From NCBI RefSeq assembly GCF_014199935.1, contig NZ_JACHOP010000003.1, positions 248,001-312,000 of the forward strand: DNA of 64,000 nucleotides. The letters run 5' to 3'. The notes under the pieces were generated by a model. It did no database searches, had not been told where the DNA came from, and saw nothing but the letters and a program-made list of their open reading frames with translations. The stretch comes from Methylorubrum rhodinum (GTDB lineage Bacteria; Pseudomonadota; Alphaproteobacteria; Rhizobiales; Beijerinckiaceae). Positions 1 to 8,663 of the stretch are shown one piece after another. The position numbers were made by a program, and so were the translations under genes. The number at the start of each line of letters is the position of its first letter. Positions within the stretch are counted from its first letter, which is position 1.

Positions 1-618
1 GGATTGGCCCGCCTGCACCACCTGACCGACCTCGAAGGTGCGGCTCAGCACGATGCCGGGCACGCCCGCCCGCAGCTCGGTGTAGCTCAGCTGCTCCTCC
101 GACGTGCCGAGCGCGGCCTTCGCCGAATCGACCGCGGCCTGGCTCGTGCGCAGTTGCTGCTCGGCGTTGTCGTAGGTCGGGCGCGTGGTGTAGCCGCCGG
201 CCAGGAGCTGCTTCTGGCGCTCGAAGGTGACCTTGGCCTGCGTCAGCTGCGCCTCCGCCGAGACCAGCGCGGCGCGGGCGTTGTCGAGGTTGGCCCGCTG
301 CACCAGCGGCTCCAGCACGGCGAGCACCTGATCGGCGGAGACGTGGTCGCCGACCTCGACCCGGCGCTCGGCCACCTTGCCGTTGGTGCGGAAGGCGACG
401 TTGGTCTGGGCCTGGGCCTGGATGTCGCCGGTCAGCACGACGTCCGCCGAGACCGGGCTCATCGCGGCCTGGACGACCCGGACCAGCACCACGGTCGGAT
501 CGTCGACGACCGGCGCCGCCGTCTCCTCTGCCGCAGGGGCGGGCAGCGGCGCGAGGGCGAGGGCCAGCACGGAGAGGGCGCGCAGGACGCGGGTCCGAGG
601 AGAAGCCTTTGGGGACAT
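1..618 (-). CDS. Efflux RND/HlyD-type periplasmic adaptor subunit (C-terminus outside window)
   Basis: The minus frame opens with ATG at 618 and runs off the left edge after 206 codons. It begins with a basic stretch and a hydrophobic Ala/Leu segment ending in PAPAA, a likely signal peptide. A lipoyl-like half follows (around residues 68-100, GKVAERRVEVGDHVSADQVL), then a heptad-rich hairpin (LDNARAALVSAEAQLTQAKV and onward) and the return lipoyl strand. This order is that of membrane-fusion proteins that join an inner-membrane pump to an outer-membrane channel. The pump itself would lie to the left of the window. A TetR gene is divergent, which is usual for drug or solvent efflux operons. 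The substrate cannot be inferred. Confidence 0.85.
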   Translation of the reverse strand, partial: MSPKASPRTRVLRALSVLALALAPLPAPAAEETAAPVVDDPTVVLVRVVQAAMSPVSADVVLTGDIQAQAQTNVAFRTNGKVAERRVEVGDHVSADQVLAVLEPLVQRANLDNARAALVSAEAQLTQAKVTFERQKQLLAGGYTTRPTYDNAEQQLRTSQAAVDSAKAALGTSEEQLSYTELRAGVPGIVLSRTFEVGQVVQAGQS

Positions 619-711
619 CGGCCGAGCTTTCCGGGCGCCGTCCCGACCCCATCACGGAGGACGGACGGGCGGAGGCGCTATCGCGACGCAGACGTATCGT
701 CTATCGTACCG

Positions 712-725
712 ACCGTCCAGACGGT
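712..725. promoter_or_regulatory. Candidate TetR operator between the adaptor and tetR genes
   Basis: ACCGTC-CA-GACGGT is an inverted repeat with 6-bp arms and a 2-bp centre, within the 133-bp gap between the divergent starts at 618 and 752. TetR proteins commonly bind short palindromes placed over divergent promoters. The assignment rests on position and symmetry only. Confidence 0.4.
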
Positions 726-751
726 ATTTTGCAAATGCGAACGAGGGGGCG

Positions 752-1330
752 ATGACGGAGAGGACCCGCAGCCGGCGCGACGATCGGGCGCAGACGATCC
801 TCGACGCCGCCGGCGCGGTGCTGCGCCGGGGCGGCGGGCGGGCGCTCACCATCGACGCGGTGGCGGCGCAGGCGGGCCTCAGCAAGGGCGGCGTGCTGCA
901 CCACTACGCCTCGAAGGACGCGCTGATCCTGGCCCTCGTCGCCCGCAAGCTGGAGGAGCTGCGCGCCGGCATCAGTGCCTGCGAAGCCGAGGCGGGCCCC
1001 CAGCCGGGGCCGGCCGGGCTGGGCCTCGCCATGGTGGCGCATCTGCGCGAGGCCTATTGCGAGGACGACGACTTTTCGCGCGCGCTGCTGATCGCGGCGG
1101 CCGAGAACCCGGAGGCGCTCGCGGGCTACCGCGCCTTCGTCGCCGAGCGGCTGGAGCGGCTGGCGAGCGCCGAGCCGCCCGGCGCGGGGGCGATGCTGTT
1201 CTTCGCCATCCTCGGCCTCGTCATGGGCCGGACGCTGGGCTTCCACGACATCGGCGGTGCGCAGGCCGAGGCGCTGTTCGGCGCGCTGGAGCGGGCCGCG
1301 GGCGCCCTCGGAACGGGTGCGCGGCCGTGA
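752..1330 (+). CDS. TetR/AcrR family transcriptional regulator
   Basis: A 192-residue protein. Residues 10-60 form a TetR helix-turn-helix: ILDAAGAVLRRGGGRALTID, then AAQAGLSKGGVLHHYASKDAL, where the pattern of Gly, Ser and the HHY/F-x-SK-L motif is diagnostic. The C-terminal ligand domain is Ala/Leu-rich and resembles the DUF5666/TetR_C type. The ATG at 752 follows a GAGGGGGCG purine run; an upstream in-frame extension exists but would cross the probable promoter. Divergence from the efflux adaptor suggests it represses that pump. Confidence 0.88.
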   Translation: MTERTRSRRDDRAQTILDAAGAVLRRGGGRALTIDAVAAQAGLSKGGVLHHYASKDALILALVARKLEELRAGISACEAEAGPQPGPAGLGLAMVAHLREAYCEDDDFSRALLIAAAENPEALAGYRAFVAERLERLASAEPPGAGAMLFFAILGLVMGRTLGFHDIGGAQAEALFGALERAAGALGTGARP

Positions 1331-1500
1331 CGGTGAGGTTGCCGGGGATGCGGGAGAGTTTGTAACCGTTCCAGGAACTCGGGCGTAGGACCCCGTCGAA
1401 CGGTCGCGGGATCGGATCAAGCACGATGTTCAGGGAGAGACCGGACGGAACGGTCGTCATGCCGCGGAGGCTTCGCGGAACCGACCGTCTATGGCGAGAT

Positions 1501-1725
1501 ATGACGATGCCCTTACAAGATGCCGAAGCCCTGGCCGAACTGGCCCGGCTCTGCAGCGAGGCCCGCGCCGGTCTTCCCGAGACGGGCTTCCACCGCCTGC
1601 GGGTCCTGCTCGACATGATCCTCGTCGATCTCGCGCGCGAGGGTTTTGGCGCGCAGGCCGGGACAGGGCCGGCCTGCGACAGGCAAACTGCCAAGCAAAC
1701 GGACCTGCCGCAAAAATCGCCTTGA
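1501..1725 (+). CDS. Small hypothetical protein
   Basis: A 74-residue frame beginning MTMPLQDAEALAELARLCSE. The first 55 residues look like amphipathic helices with a DMILVDLAREG segment; the tail is polar. No family is recognised. The frame can be extended to an ATG at 1426, but the predicted helix begins at the chosen start and neither start has a convincing ribosome site. It stands alone between tetR and a convergent DUF6894 gene. It may be a real small Methylobacterium protein or a chance frame. Confidence 0.4.
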   Translation: MTMPLQDAEALAELARLCSEARAGLPETGFHRLRVLLDMILVDLAREGFGAQAGTGPACDRQTAKQTDLPQKSP

Positions 1726-1775
1726 GGTTTCTTGTCTATACTGTTATGAATTCTAGGCTGATTAAACGCGCGTCA

Positions 1776-1802
1776 TCCCGACCGAGATTTTTCCTCTCGG
1801 GA
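1776..1802. terminator. Stem-loop between convergent small genes
   Basis: TCCCGA-cc-GAG and CTC-TCGGGA pair around an ATTTTTC loop, in the gap between the stops of the genes ending at 1725 (plus) and 1848 (minus). It is placed to act as a shared terminator, though no long T tract follows on either strand. Confidence 0.45.
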
Positions 1803-1847
1803 CATTGTAGTTCTTGACAGTATCTCGCATCGCTGCGGGTTCTGAAT

Positions 1848-2078
1848 CTATCGGTCGTCGATCTGGCAGACGAGGCGGATCGTCATGACGTCGTCGCCCG
1901 TCTCGTTGCGGACGGCGAGCACCAGCGTGCAGTCCTGGCTGTCCTCGGCCTCGGCCGCCATCAAGCTGGTCATCACCCGCAGGGCCTCGCGCCGCAGCGC
2001 GAGAGGGTCGCCGATCTCGCGGCCGACCTCATCGCTCAGGGCGACACCATCGTGGATGTCGAAGAAATAGCGCGGCAT
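1848..2078 (-). CDS. DUF6894 family small protein
   Basis: A 76-residue protein beginning MPRYFFDIHDGVALSDEVG. The opening MPRYFFDIHDG, the following D-E-x-G-x-E and an AxREAL helix match the DUF6894 family that is abundant in Methylobacterium and other Rhizobiales. The function is unknown. The frame extends upstream to 2147, but the family motif starts exactly at this methionine. It is monocistronic between two unrelated genes. Confidence 0.8.
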   Translation of the reverse strand: MPRYFFDIHDGVALSDEVGREIGDPLALRREALRVMTSLMAAEAEDSQDCTLVLAVRNETGDDVMTIRLVCQIDDR

Positions 2079-2251
2079 CGGTGGGAATGACTTCTTGACA
2101 AAACCCGATCTCGGCGAAGCGCCGACGACCGCCGTCGAGTGGTGCAACGCAATAACAACGCCCGACAGTTAGTACGGTTTCGAACGCTGCGTCTTGAATG
2201 ACGTATCCAGTCTAGGGCGCCCTGGCGAGGGGGGCGCCCAGAAATCACGTA

Positions 2252-3112
2252 TCAGTGAGCGAGGATCTTCGACAAAAATTGCTGAGCCCGCTCGCTGCGG
2301 GGCTGGCCGAAGAAATCCTCCTTGGCGGCGTCCTCGACGATCTCGCCGCGGTCCATGAAGATCACCCGGTCGGCGACCTTGCGGGCGAAGCCCATCTCGT
2401 GGGTCACGACCATCATGGTCATGCCGTCGCGGGCGAGTTCCACCATCACGTCGAGCACCTCGCCGACCATCTCGGGGTCGAGCGCCGAGGTCGGCTCGTC
2501 GAACAGCATCACCACCGGGTTCATGGCGAGCGCGCGGGCGATCGCCACCCGCTGCTGCTGCCCGCCCGAGAGCTGGCCCGGAAACTTCTTCGCGTGAGCG
2601 GAGAGACCGACGCGCTCCAGCAGGTCGAGGCCGCGCTTCTTCGCATCCTCGCCCGAGCGGCCGAGCACCTTGCGCTGGGCGATGGTGAGGTTATCGGTGA
2701 TCGACAGGTGCGGAAACAGCTCGAAATGCTGGAACACCATGCCGACGCGGGCGCGGAGCTTCGGCAGGTTGGTGCCGCGGTCCTTCACCCGCGTGCCGTC
2801 GACGGTGATCTGGCCCTCCTGGAACGGCTCCAGCGCGTTGACGCACTTGATCAGCGTCGACTTGCCCGAGCCCGAGGGACCGCACACGACGACCACCTCG
2901 CCCCGCGCCACGCTGGTGGTGCAGTCGGTCAGCACCTTGAACTCGCCGTACCACTTCGAGACCTTCTCGATCCCGATCATCGAGCCGCCGGTCGCGGCGG
3001 CGGGCGGGGGCGTGACGAGCGGGCCGGCGCGCAGGCCCTCGTCGGCGGGGGCTTCGCGCGCGGCGGCGGTCGGGGTTGCGGCAGCGGGGGCCGGCATCGG
3101 GGTCGAGGTCAT
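2252..3112 (-). CDS. gltL: Glutamate/aspartate-type ABC transporter ATP-binding protein
   Basis: A 286-residue ATPase. It has Walker [10 protein letters not shown], a Q-loop in [14 protein letters not shown], the signature [15 protein letters not shown], Walker [15 protein letters not shown] and a switch His in VVTHEMGFA. This is the polar amino acid (GltL/GlnQ) subfamily. About 44 Pro/Ala-rich residues precede the usual [15 protein letters not shown] start; that methionine could be the true start, but the frame is open from 3112, only 14 nt after the permease stop. Last gene of the gltI-J-K-L unit. Confidence 0.92.
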   Translation of the reverse strand: MTSTPMPAPAAATPTAAAREAPADEGLRAGPLVTPPPAAATGGSMIGIEKVSKWYGEFKVLTDCTTSVARGEVVVVCGPSGSGKSTLIKCVNALEPFQEGQITVDGTRVKDRGTNLPKLRARVGMVFQHFELFPHLSITDNLTIAQRKVLGRSGEDAKKRGLDLLERVGLSAHAKKFPGQLSGGQQQRVAIARALAMNPVVMLFDEPTSALDPEMVGEVLDVMVELARDGMTMMVVTHEMGFARKVADRVIFMDRGEIVEDAAKEDFFGQPRSERAQQFLSKILAH

Positions 3113-3126
3113 GGTTTAAAGAAACC

Positions 3127-3819
3127 TCAGCGGATGATGGCGACGCGGGTCTGCAGCCGACGCACCAGCCACGAGGCGGTGAAGCAGACCGCGAAGTAGA
3201 CGAGCGCGGCGAACAGGTACATCTCGACGAGGCGCCCGTCGCGCTGGGCGACTTTCGAGGCCGCGCCCATGAAGTCGGTCAGCGACAGGACGTAGACCAG
3301 CGAGGTGTCCTGGAACAGCACGATGGTCTGGGTCAGAAGCAGCGGCAGCATGTTGCGCAGGGCCTGCGGCAGCACCACGAGCCGCATCGTCTGCCAGTAG
3401 TTCATGCCGAGCGCCGAGGCCGCCGCGGTCTGGCCCTTGGCGATCGACTGGATGCCCGCCCGCATGATCTCGGCGAAATAGGCCGCCTCGAACAGGGTGA
3501 AGGTGATGAGCGCCGAGGCGAAGGCGCCGACCTGGATCGGGGTCGCCGAGCCGGTCGCCCAGGCGCCGATATAGGGGACGAGGAAGTAGAACCAGAAGAT
3601 CACCAGCACGAGCGGCAGCGCGCGCATGGTCTCGACGTAGAGCTTGGCCGCGTGCGTCACGCCGGGGATGCCCGAGAGCCGCATCATCGCGAGCGCGGTG
3701 CCGAAGACGATGCCGCCGCTGGCCGCCAGCGCCGTCAGCGTCACCGTGAACACCATGCCCTGCCCGAACAGGTAGGGCAGCGAGGAGGCGATGACCGAGA
3801 AGTCGAAGTTCGAAAACAT
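3127..3819 (-). CDS. gltK: Amino acid ABC transporter permease (GltK-like)
   Basis: A 230-residue membrane protein with five likely spans. The cytoplasmic EAA loop reads SALGMNYWQTMRLVVLPQAL, the hallmark of polar amino acid permeases (His/Glu/Gln/Arg family). Its ATG immediately follows the TAG of the other permease (TAGATG), which suggests tight translational coupling. It would form the heterodimeric channel with GltJ. Confidence 0.92.
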   Translation of the reverse strand: MFSNFDFSVIASSLPYLFGQGMVFTVTLTALAASGGIVFGTALAMMRLSGIPGVTHAAKLYVETMRALPLVLVIFWFYFLVPYIGAWATGSATPIQVGAFASALITFTLFEAAYFAEIMRAGIQSIAKGQTAAASALGMNYWQTMRLVVLPQALRNMLPLLLTQTIVLFQDTSLVYVLSLTDFMGAASKVAQRDGRLVEMYLFAALVYFAVCFTASWLVRRLQTRVAIIR

Positions 3820-4542
3820 CTAGCGCCCCCCCGGCACGGCCACGTACCGCTCCAAGAGGGTGGCGCAGGCGATCACCACGAGGTTGATCAGGACGTAGAG
3901 GAGGGTCGCCGCGGTGAAGGCCTCGAACACCTGGAACGAGAATTCCTGCATCGAGCGGGCCCGCGCCGTCAGCTCCAGCAGGCCGATGGTCAGCGCCACC
4001 GAGGTGTTCTTGAGGTTGTTCAGGAACTCGGAGGTGAGCGGCGGCAGGATGATCCGGTAGGCGTTGGGCAGGAGCACGTGGCGGTAGGTCTGCGCCGTGG
4101 TGAGGCCGAGCGCCGTGCCGGCCATGCGCTGGCCCCGCGGCAGCGACTGGATGCCCGCCCGCACCTGCTCGGCCACCCGCGAGGCGGTGAAGAAGCCCAG
4201 ACACAGAACCGCCGTGTAGAACGGCGCGTCGGGCAATTGCTTGACCGCCGATCCGAGATCCGCCGGCAGCAGTTCCGGCAGCACGAAGTACCAGAGGAAC
4301 ATCTGCACGAGCAGCGGCACGTTGCGGAACAGCTCGACATAGGCCGTGCCGACGGCGTTGGCCGTTCTCGACGGGAGCGTGCGGAAAACCCCGATCACCG
4401 AGCCGAGGCCGAAGGCGATCACCCAGGAACAGAGCGCGGTGGCGATGGTCCACGACAGCCCCGAGAGCAGCATGTCGGCATAGGTGCCGACGCCCTCGGG
4501 CGAGGGCTCGAGGAAGATGCCCCAGTTCCAGTTGTAGTTCAT
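3820..4542 (-). CDS. gltJ: Amino acid ABC transporter permease (GltJ-like)
   Basis: A 240-residue permease that starts MNYNWNWGIFLEPSPEG, a form typical of GltJ. The EAA loop is TALGLTTAQTYRHVLLPNAY. Multiple hydrophobic spans, an LFRNVPLLVQMF segment and a C-terminal LERYVAVPGGR complete the family pattern. The start at 4542 lies 26 nt after the binding-protein stop. The gene partners GltK and is energised by GltL. Confidence 0.92.
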   Translation of the reverse strand: MNYNWNWGIFLEPSPEGVGTYADMLLSGLSWTIATALCSWVIAFGLGSVIGVFRTLPSRTANAVGTAYVELFRNVPLLVQMFLWYFVLPELLPADLGSAVKQLPDAPFYTAVLCLGFFTASRVAEQVRAGIQSLPRGQRMAGTALGLTTAQTYRHVLLPNAYRIILPPLTSEFLNNLKNTSVALTIGLLELTARARSMQEFSFQVFEAFTAATLLYVLINLVVIACATLLERYVAVPGGR

Positions 4543-4568
4543 CGCCGCCGCCCCCCGCGGTTCCGCGG

Positions 4569-5480
4569 TCAGTAGGCGGCCGGGTCCGCGCTGTCGCTCG
4601 GGTTGGCGAAGGCCTTCTGCATCGCCTCGCTCATCGGGAGCTTGAGGTTGATGCCCCGCGGCGGGATGGCTTGCGTGAACCACTTGTCGTAGAGCGTCTT
4701 GCCCTCCGGGCTCTTGTAGAGCGCGGCGGTCGCGGCGTCGGCCACCGCCTTGAAGGGCGCGTCGTCCTTGCGCAGCATGATGCCGTAGGGCTCCGGCTTC
4801 GACTGGGCCTCCGAGGAGATCGCGTAGGCGTCGGGCGTCTTCGAGCCGGCGACCAGCGAGGCCAGCAGCACGTCGTCCATCACGAAAGCGTCGGCGCGTC
4901 CCGTCTCGACCATCAGGAAGGCCTCCGCATGGTCCTTGGCCGGCAGGATCTTCATGCCCAGCGAACGGGCGGTGTTGATCTCGTTGATCTCGCGGATGTT
5001 CTTCGTGCCCGAGGTCGAGACCACGGTGCGGCCCTTGAGGTCGTCGGTCTTGTCGAGCCCCTTGTCCTTCTTGGCGACGAACCGCGTCGCGGTGAGGAAG
5101 TGGGTGTTGGTGAAGCCGGCCTGCTTCTGGCGATCGACGTTGTTGGTGGTTGAACCGCATTCGAGGTCGATCGTGCCGTTGGCGATCAGCGGGATGCGCG
5201 TCGCCGAGGTGACCGGATTGAGCTTGACCTCAATCTTGTCGAGCTTCAGGTGCGTTTTGACCGCCTCGGCGATCTTCTGGCAGATTTCGAAGGCGTAGCC
5301 GACCGGCTTCTGGTCGCCGTCGAGATAGGAGAACGGCACCGACGAATCGCGGTAGCCGATGGTGATGGCGCCCGAATCCTTCACCTTCTTGAGCGTCCCG
5401 GACAGCTCCTGCCCCTGCGCAGGCGCGCCCGAGGCCAGGGCTGCGACGGCGGCGATGAGGACGGCGTCTCTCAGGCGCAT
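4569..5480 (-). CDS. gltI: Glutamate/aspartate ABC transporter periplasmic binding protein
   Basis: A 303-residue secreted protein. The signal peptide MRLRDAVLIAAVAALASGAPAQG is followed by LSGTLKKVKDSGAITIGYRDSSVPFSYLD, the usual opening of SBP family 3. LECGSTTNNVDRQKQAGFT is typical of Glu/Asp binders such as GltI. First gene of the operon. The start at 5480 was chosen because it gives a clean signal peptide; an upstream methionine at 5552 would add a charged leader. The ligand is inferred from family resemblance. Confidence 0.9.
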   Translation of the reverse strand: MRLRDAVLIAAVAALASGAPAQGQELSGTLKKVKDSGAITIGYRDSSVPFSYLDGDQKPVGYAFEICQKIAEAVKTHLKLDKIEVKLNPVTSATRIPLIANGTIDLECGSTTNNVDRQKQAGFTNTHFLTATRFVAKKDKGLDKTDDLKGRTVVSTSGTKNIREINEINTARSLGMKILPAKDHAEAFLMVETGRADAFVMDDVLLASLVAGSKTPDAYAISSEAQSKPEPYGIMLRKDDAPFKAVADAATAALYKSPEGKTLYDKWFTQAIPPRGINLKLPMSEAMQKAFANPSDSADPAAY

Positions 5481-5762
5481 GCGGCGGACCTTCTTCTTTC
5501 GCGGGCGGCCGGTGATGGCCGGATCAGGCCATAGTGAAGCCGGGCGCTGCACTTGTCATCCACCGACTGCCTTGGTCCCTTGGCAAGGCCTGTGCCGTGT
5601 CATCCCGTGGCGACACGTCCGCTGGATCGCTGCGGTTCGCGCGCAGCCCGGAGGCCGATTCCGGCGCGGGTCCCCTATCCACAAGGCGGAGTAAAAGGCC
5701 CCGCTCTGCTCGCGTCGCGTTCGCCGACATGGCCGATCCGGCAGCGACCCTCCGCGAAAAAA

Positions 5763-7418
5763 TCAGAAGTCGCGCTGCACCCGCATGCGGATCTGCGTCG
5801 TGTCGTAGCGCTTCTCGGTGAAGGCCGGCAGCCCGCCCACGGTGACGGGGCGGGTCGAATCGGTGACGCGTCCGCTGAGCGGGCCGGTGCCGATGTAGGT
5901 GCCCTCAATGCCGATATCGAGGTCCTTGACCGGCGACCAGATCAGGCTCGTGCCGGCGATGATCTGGTAGTTGTCCCGCAGGATCGGGCTCACGGCGAAG
6001 GCCGCGCCGATCGGCGGGGCGGAGGCGCCGACGAGGCCGCTGACGAGGCTGAACGCCTCGCGGGTGCCGCGCGAGAAGCTGACCTCGCCGTAGCTGCCGA
6101 AGAAGGCCGAGCGCCATTCGGGCGCCCAGTAATGCAGGAAGGAGGCGGTGGCGGTGAAGCTCCGCGACAGGTCGATCCGGCCCGAGAGCGGGTTGACCAC
6201 CGCGTCGGCGAGCGCGTGCACGAACGGCGCGCCCTGGACGGGGCCGAGCTGGCTGGCATAGGTGCCGGTGAAGTAGGAGAAGCCGGTATAGATCAGCGCG
6301 CCCTCGCCGTAGGCGCCCTGCAGGTACAGCCCGTCGCCGGGGGCGATCCAGGGCATGTTGAGCTTGAGGCCGCCCTGCACCGCCCAGCCGTACTCGGTCT
6401 GCGCGCCGGAGGCGACGCCGCGGGCGGCGAGCAGGGCCGCGGCGGTGCCGGCACTGACCGGTCCGGCAGCGGCGCCCGGCGCCGGAGTCAGGGTGGAGAC
6501 GGCGGAATTGGCGATAAAGCCGCCGATGTTCACGTCCTTGACCGCCGCGGAGAGCTGCACCGAGCCCCAGGGGGCGTCGTAGCGCAGCGCCCCGACGAAG
6601 TCGGGCATGCGCGAGCGTTGCACCGCATCGACGAAGGCGACCGTGTTGGCGGTGCCGTCGGCATTGGTGCCGAGGATCACCGGAGTCGGCGCGGTGATGA
6701 AGACGTTGTTCAGGCCGCTCTGGCCCGGCACGGTGCCGGTGAGGCCGATCGAGGAGGCGTAGAACGGGTTCTTGCGGAAGTTCGGGTCTTCCATCGACAG
6801 GGTCGCGGACCAGTTCTCGCCGAACTTATGGGTGTAGGCCAGCAGGTTGGTGGAGGGCACGTCGGAGCCCGCCGTCGAGCCGATCAGCTCGTAGTCGTGG
6901 GCGTAGAAGTCGAAGAACGAGGAGGCGCGGCCCGCCGTCAGCCCGGCGAACTGCACGAAGGCCTTCTCGGTGACGAGGAAGTTCTGCACGCGCCCGAACT
7001 GGTCCTGGCCGGTGGCCGGGAAGGCGTTGGCGATGCGCTGCTGGGTGCCCGAGGTCATGAACACGCCGGTGCGGCTCGCGGCTTCCAGGCGCAGGAAGGC
7101 GCGGAGCGTCCCGTAGCCGGTCTGGGTGCGCGCATCGAAGTTCATGCGCATCAGCCCGCGATACTGCGACAGGTCGCCGGACGAGTTGCTGCGGTTCTGC
7201 ACCGGGATGTAGCCGGCCTCGAACCGGGCACGGCCCGAGACGCGCAGGCAGGTGTCGGTGCCGGGGATGTAGAAGAAGCCCGCGCCGTAGGCGGAGCAGA
7301 CCCGGACATACTCGATCGGCACGGCCGTCTTCACCGGCAGGTCGGCGGCACGCGCGGCGGGGGCGGCGACCACGAGAAGGGCCGTGCCCGAGAGAAGTTT
7401 TTTTGTGAGTTGGCCCAT
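5763..7418 (-). CDS. Outer-membrane porin (alphaproteobacterial porin_2 type)
   Basis: A 551-residue protein with signal peptide MGQLTKKLLSGTALLVVAAPAARA, then the signature ADLPVKTAVPIEYVRVCSAYGAGFFYIPGTDTCLRVSGR. That signature, with its Cys pair and the PGTDTC-L motif, marks Rhizobiales porins. The rest is alternating beta-strand sequence and ends with aromatic RMRVQRDF, the usual C-terminal Phe of outer-membrane barrels. Monocistronic. It lies between an amino acid importer and the malonate genes, and could admit either substrate, but this is only positional. Confidence 0.9.
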   Translation of the reverse strand: MGQLTKKLLSGTALLVVAAPAARAADLPVKTAVPIEYVRVCSAYGAGFFYIPGTDTCLRVSGRARFEAGYIPVQNRSNSSGDLSQYRGLMRMNFDARTQTGYGTLRAFLRLEAASRTGVFMTSGTQQRIANAFPATGQDQFGRVQNFLVTEKAFVQFAGLTAGRASSFFDFYAHDYELIGSTAGSDVPSTNLLAYTHKFGENWSATLSMEDPNFRKNPFYASSIGLTGTVPGQSGLNNVFITAPTPVILGTNADGTANTVAFVDAVQRSRMPDFVGALRYDAPWGSVQLSAAVKDVNIGGFIANSAVSTLTPAPGAAAGPVSAGTAAALLAARGVASGAQTEYGWAVQGGLKLNMPWIAPGDGLYLQGAYGEGALIYTGFSYFTGTYASQLGPVQGAPFVHALADAVVNPLSGRIDLSRSFTATASFLHYWAPEWRSAFFGSYGEVSFSRGTREAFSLVSGLVGASAPPIGAAFAVSPILRDNYQIIAGTSLIWSPVKDLDIGIEGTYIGTGPLSGRVTDSTRPVTVGGLPAFTEKRYDTTQIRMRVQRDF

Positions 7419-7817
7419 GCCCGCCCTCAGCCCGTCCCGCTCGTCGCCTCGAACACGTCCGCGTCGCATCGCGGCCCCACCCGCCGTCTCGCGCGGCGGT
7501 CCTGAGGCGCGCTCTGCCCATCGATCGGGCAAGGTGTTCGATGCGGATGCAGGACTTGAATACCGTCCAATAGCCGAAGCGTGGCGGGGCGGATCAACAA
7601 AGACAAGCTTGATCTTGCGGTCCACAGGCGTCCGAGCCGGCGTGTGACTTTTTTGCCGGCGGTTGTTGCTTCCTGCGGCGTGAGGGTGATTTCGGGGATG
7701 AGGCCGAGGGCTGGCGCGTATCCGGTGGGTCGCTTCTGTGAGGCGCGCATCCCCTCTCCCCGCGTGCGGGGATGAGGGGGAGCCCGCGGCCTTCGTCGTG
7801 CTCTGCCGGACGGCGTC
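7419..7817. other. Intergenic region upstream of the porin
   Basis: About 400 bp without a credible gene. It would carry the porin promoter on the minus strand, and it contains a short palindromic repeat at 7751-7779 near the end of the GntR gene. Nothing else is recognised. Confidence 0.6.
7751..7779. repeat. Short GC palindrome (CCCCTC-CCCCGC type)
   Basis: CCCCTCTCCCCGC and GCGGGGATGAGGGG pair around GT, with one bulged position. The same core (CTCTCCCCGC/GCGGGGAGAG) recurs at 15241, 28624 and 28791, so this is a dispersed repeat and not a gene-specific hairpin. It lies just past the stop of the GntR gene. Confidence 0.75.
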
Positions 7818-8498
7818 CTACTCCTCCCGCTCCCCCTGCCCCCCGATGTAGCGCCCGAGGGCGCTCGACGCGTTGAGCATGTGCGCCCGCATGCGCCGCG
7901 CGGCGGCCTCGCCGTCGCCCTCGGCCATGGCGGCGAGGATGGCGCCGTGCTCGGCCCGCGAGGCGTCGATGCGGCGGGGCTGGCGCAGCTGCGTGCGGCG
8001 GAAGGCGGCGAGCCGCTCGCGGATGGCGAGCGCCTGCTCGGCCAGGAAGCCGTTGTGGGTGGCGGCGTAGAGCGTCTCGTGGAAGGCGCGGTTGAAGCCG
8101 TCATAGGCGTCCACGTCCCCCGCCGCGACCATCGCGGCGGAGCCCTCGTGCAGGTCGATCAGGCGGCTGCGCTCCAGCGGCGTGATCCGGTAGGTGGCCA
8201 GCCGCGCGCACATCGCCTCGATCTCGGCGGTGGTCTCGAACATCTCGGCGATGCGCTCCGGCGTGGTGCGGGCCACCACCCCGCCGCGCCGCGGGCGCAG
8301 CTCCACGAGCCCGGCGAAGGCGAGTTGCCGCAACGCCTCCCGCACGGGGGTGCGCGAGGCGCCGAAGCGGTCGGCCAGCTCCTGCTCGTCGAGCGCGGTG
8401 CCCGCCGTGAGGCTGCCGCCCGCGATGGCGTCGGCGAGCGCCGTGCGGATCCGGTCCGAGATCAGTCCGCGCGCCTCGGCCCCCTCTCCCAGCTCCAT
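7818..8498 (-). CDS. mdcY: GntR/FCD family transcriptional regulator, probable malonate operon regulator
   Basis: A 226-residue regulator. Residues 11-75 form a GntR winged helix (LISDRIRTALADAIAGG, then LADRFGASRTPVREALRQL and LVELRPRRGGVV). The C-terminal half is an all-helical FCD ligand domain with metal-type residues (DGFNRAFHETL, AEHGAILAAM). It is divergent from mdcA across a 165-bp gap. FCD/GntR repressors (MdcY in Acinetobacter, MatR in rhizobia) control malonate genes, so regulation of this operon by malonate is likely. The symbol rests on position and family. Confidence 0.75.
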   Translation of the reverse strand: MELGEGAEARGLISDRIRTALADAIAGGSLTAGTALDEQELADRFGASRTPVREALRQLAFAGLVELRPRRGGVVARTTPERIAEMFETTAEIEAMCARLATYRITPLERSRLIDLHEGSAAMVAAGDVDAYDGFNRAFHETLYAATHNGFLAEQALAIRERLAAFRRTQLRQPRRIDASRAEHGAILAAMAEGDGEAAARRMRAHMLNASSALGRYIGGQGEREE

Positions 8499-8543
8499 GC
8501 CTTCCTCCCTGACGTTCCGTGCGGCCGAGCCCGCCGAATCCTC

Positions 8544-8569
8544 GCATTCAGTATGCAAGATCGTTGACA
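8544..8569 (+). promoter_or_regulatory. Candidate operator and -35 for the mdc operon
   Basis: GCAT-TCAGT-ATGC (8544-8556) is a short inverted repeat of the size GntR proteins bind. It is followed by TTGACA at 8564-8569, a consensus -35; the matching -10 is weak (around 8583-8590). Both lie in the gap between the divergent mdcY and mdcA starts. Confidence 0.35.
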
Positions 8570-8663
8570 GACGGCGACAAGAGATACATTTTGGCCGCCA
8601 GGAGCGGATTGTAAATCCAAGAGCGCGGATTTTTCGCCGTCTCCGTATACGCAGGTGGCGCGG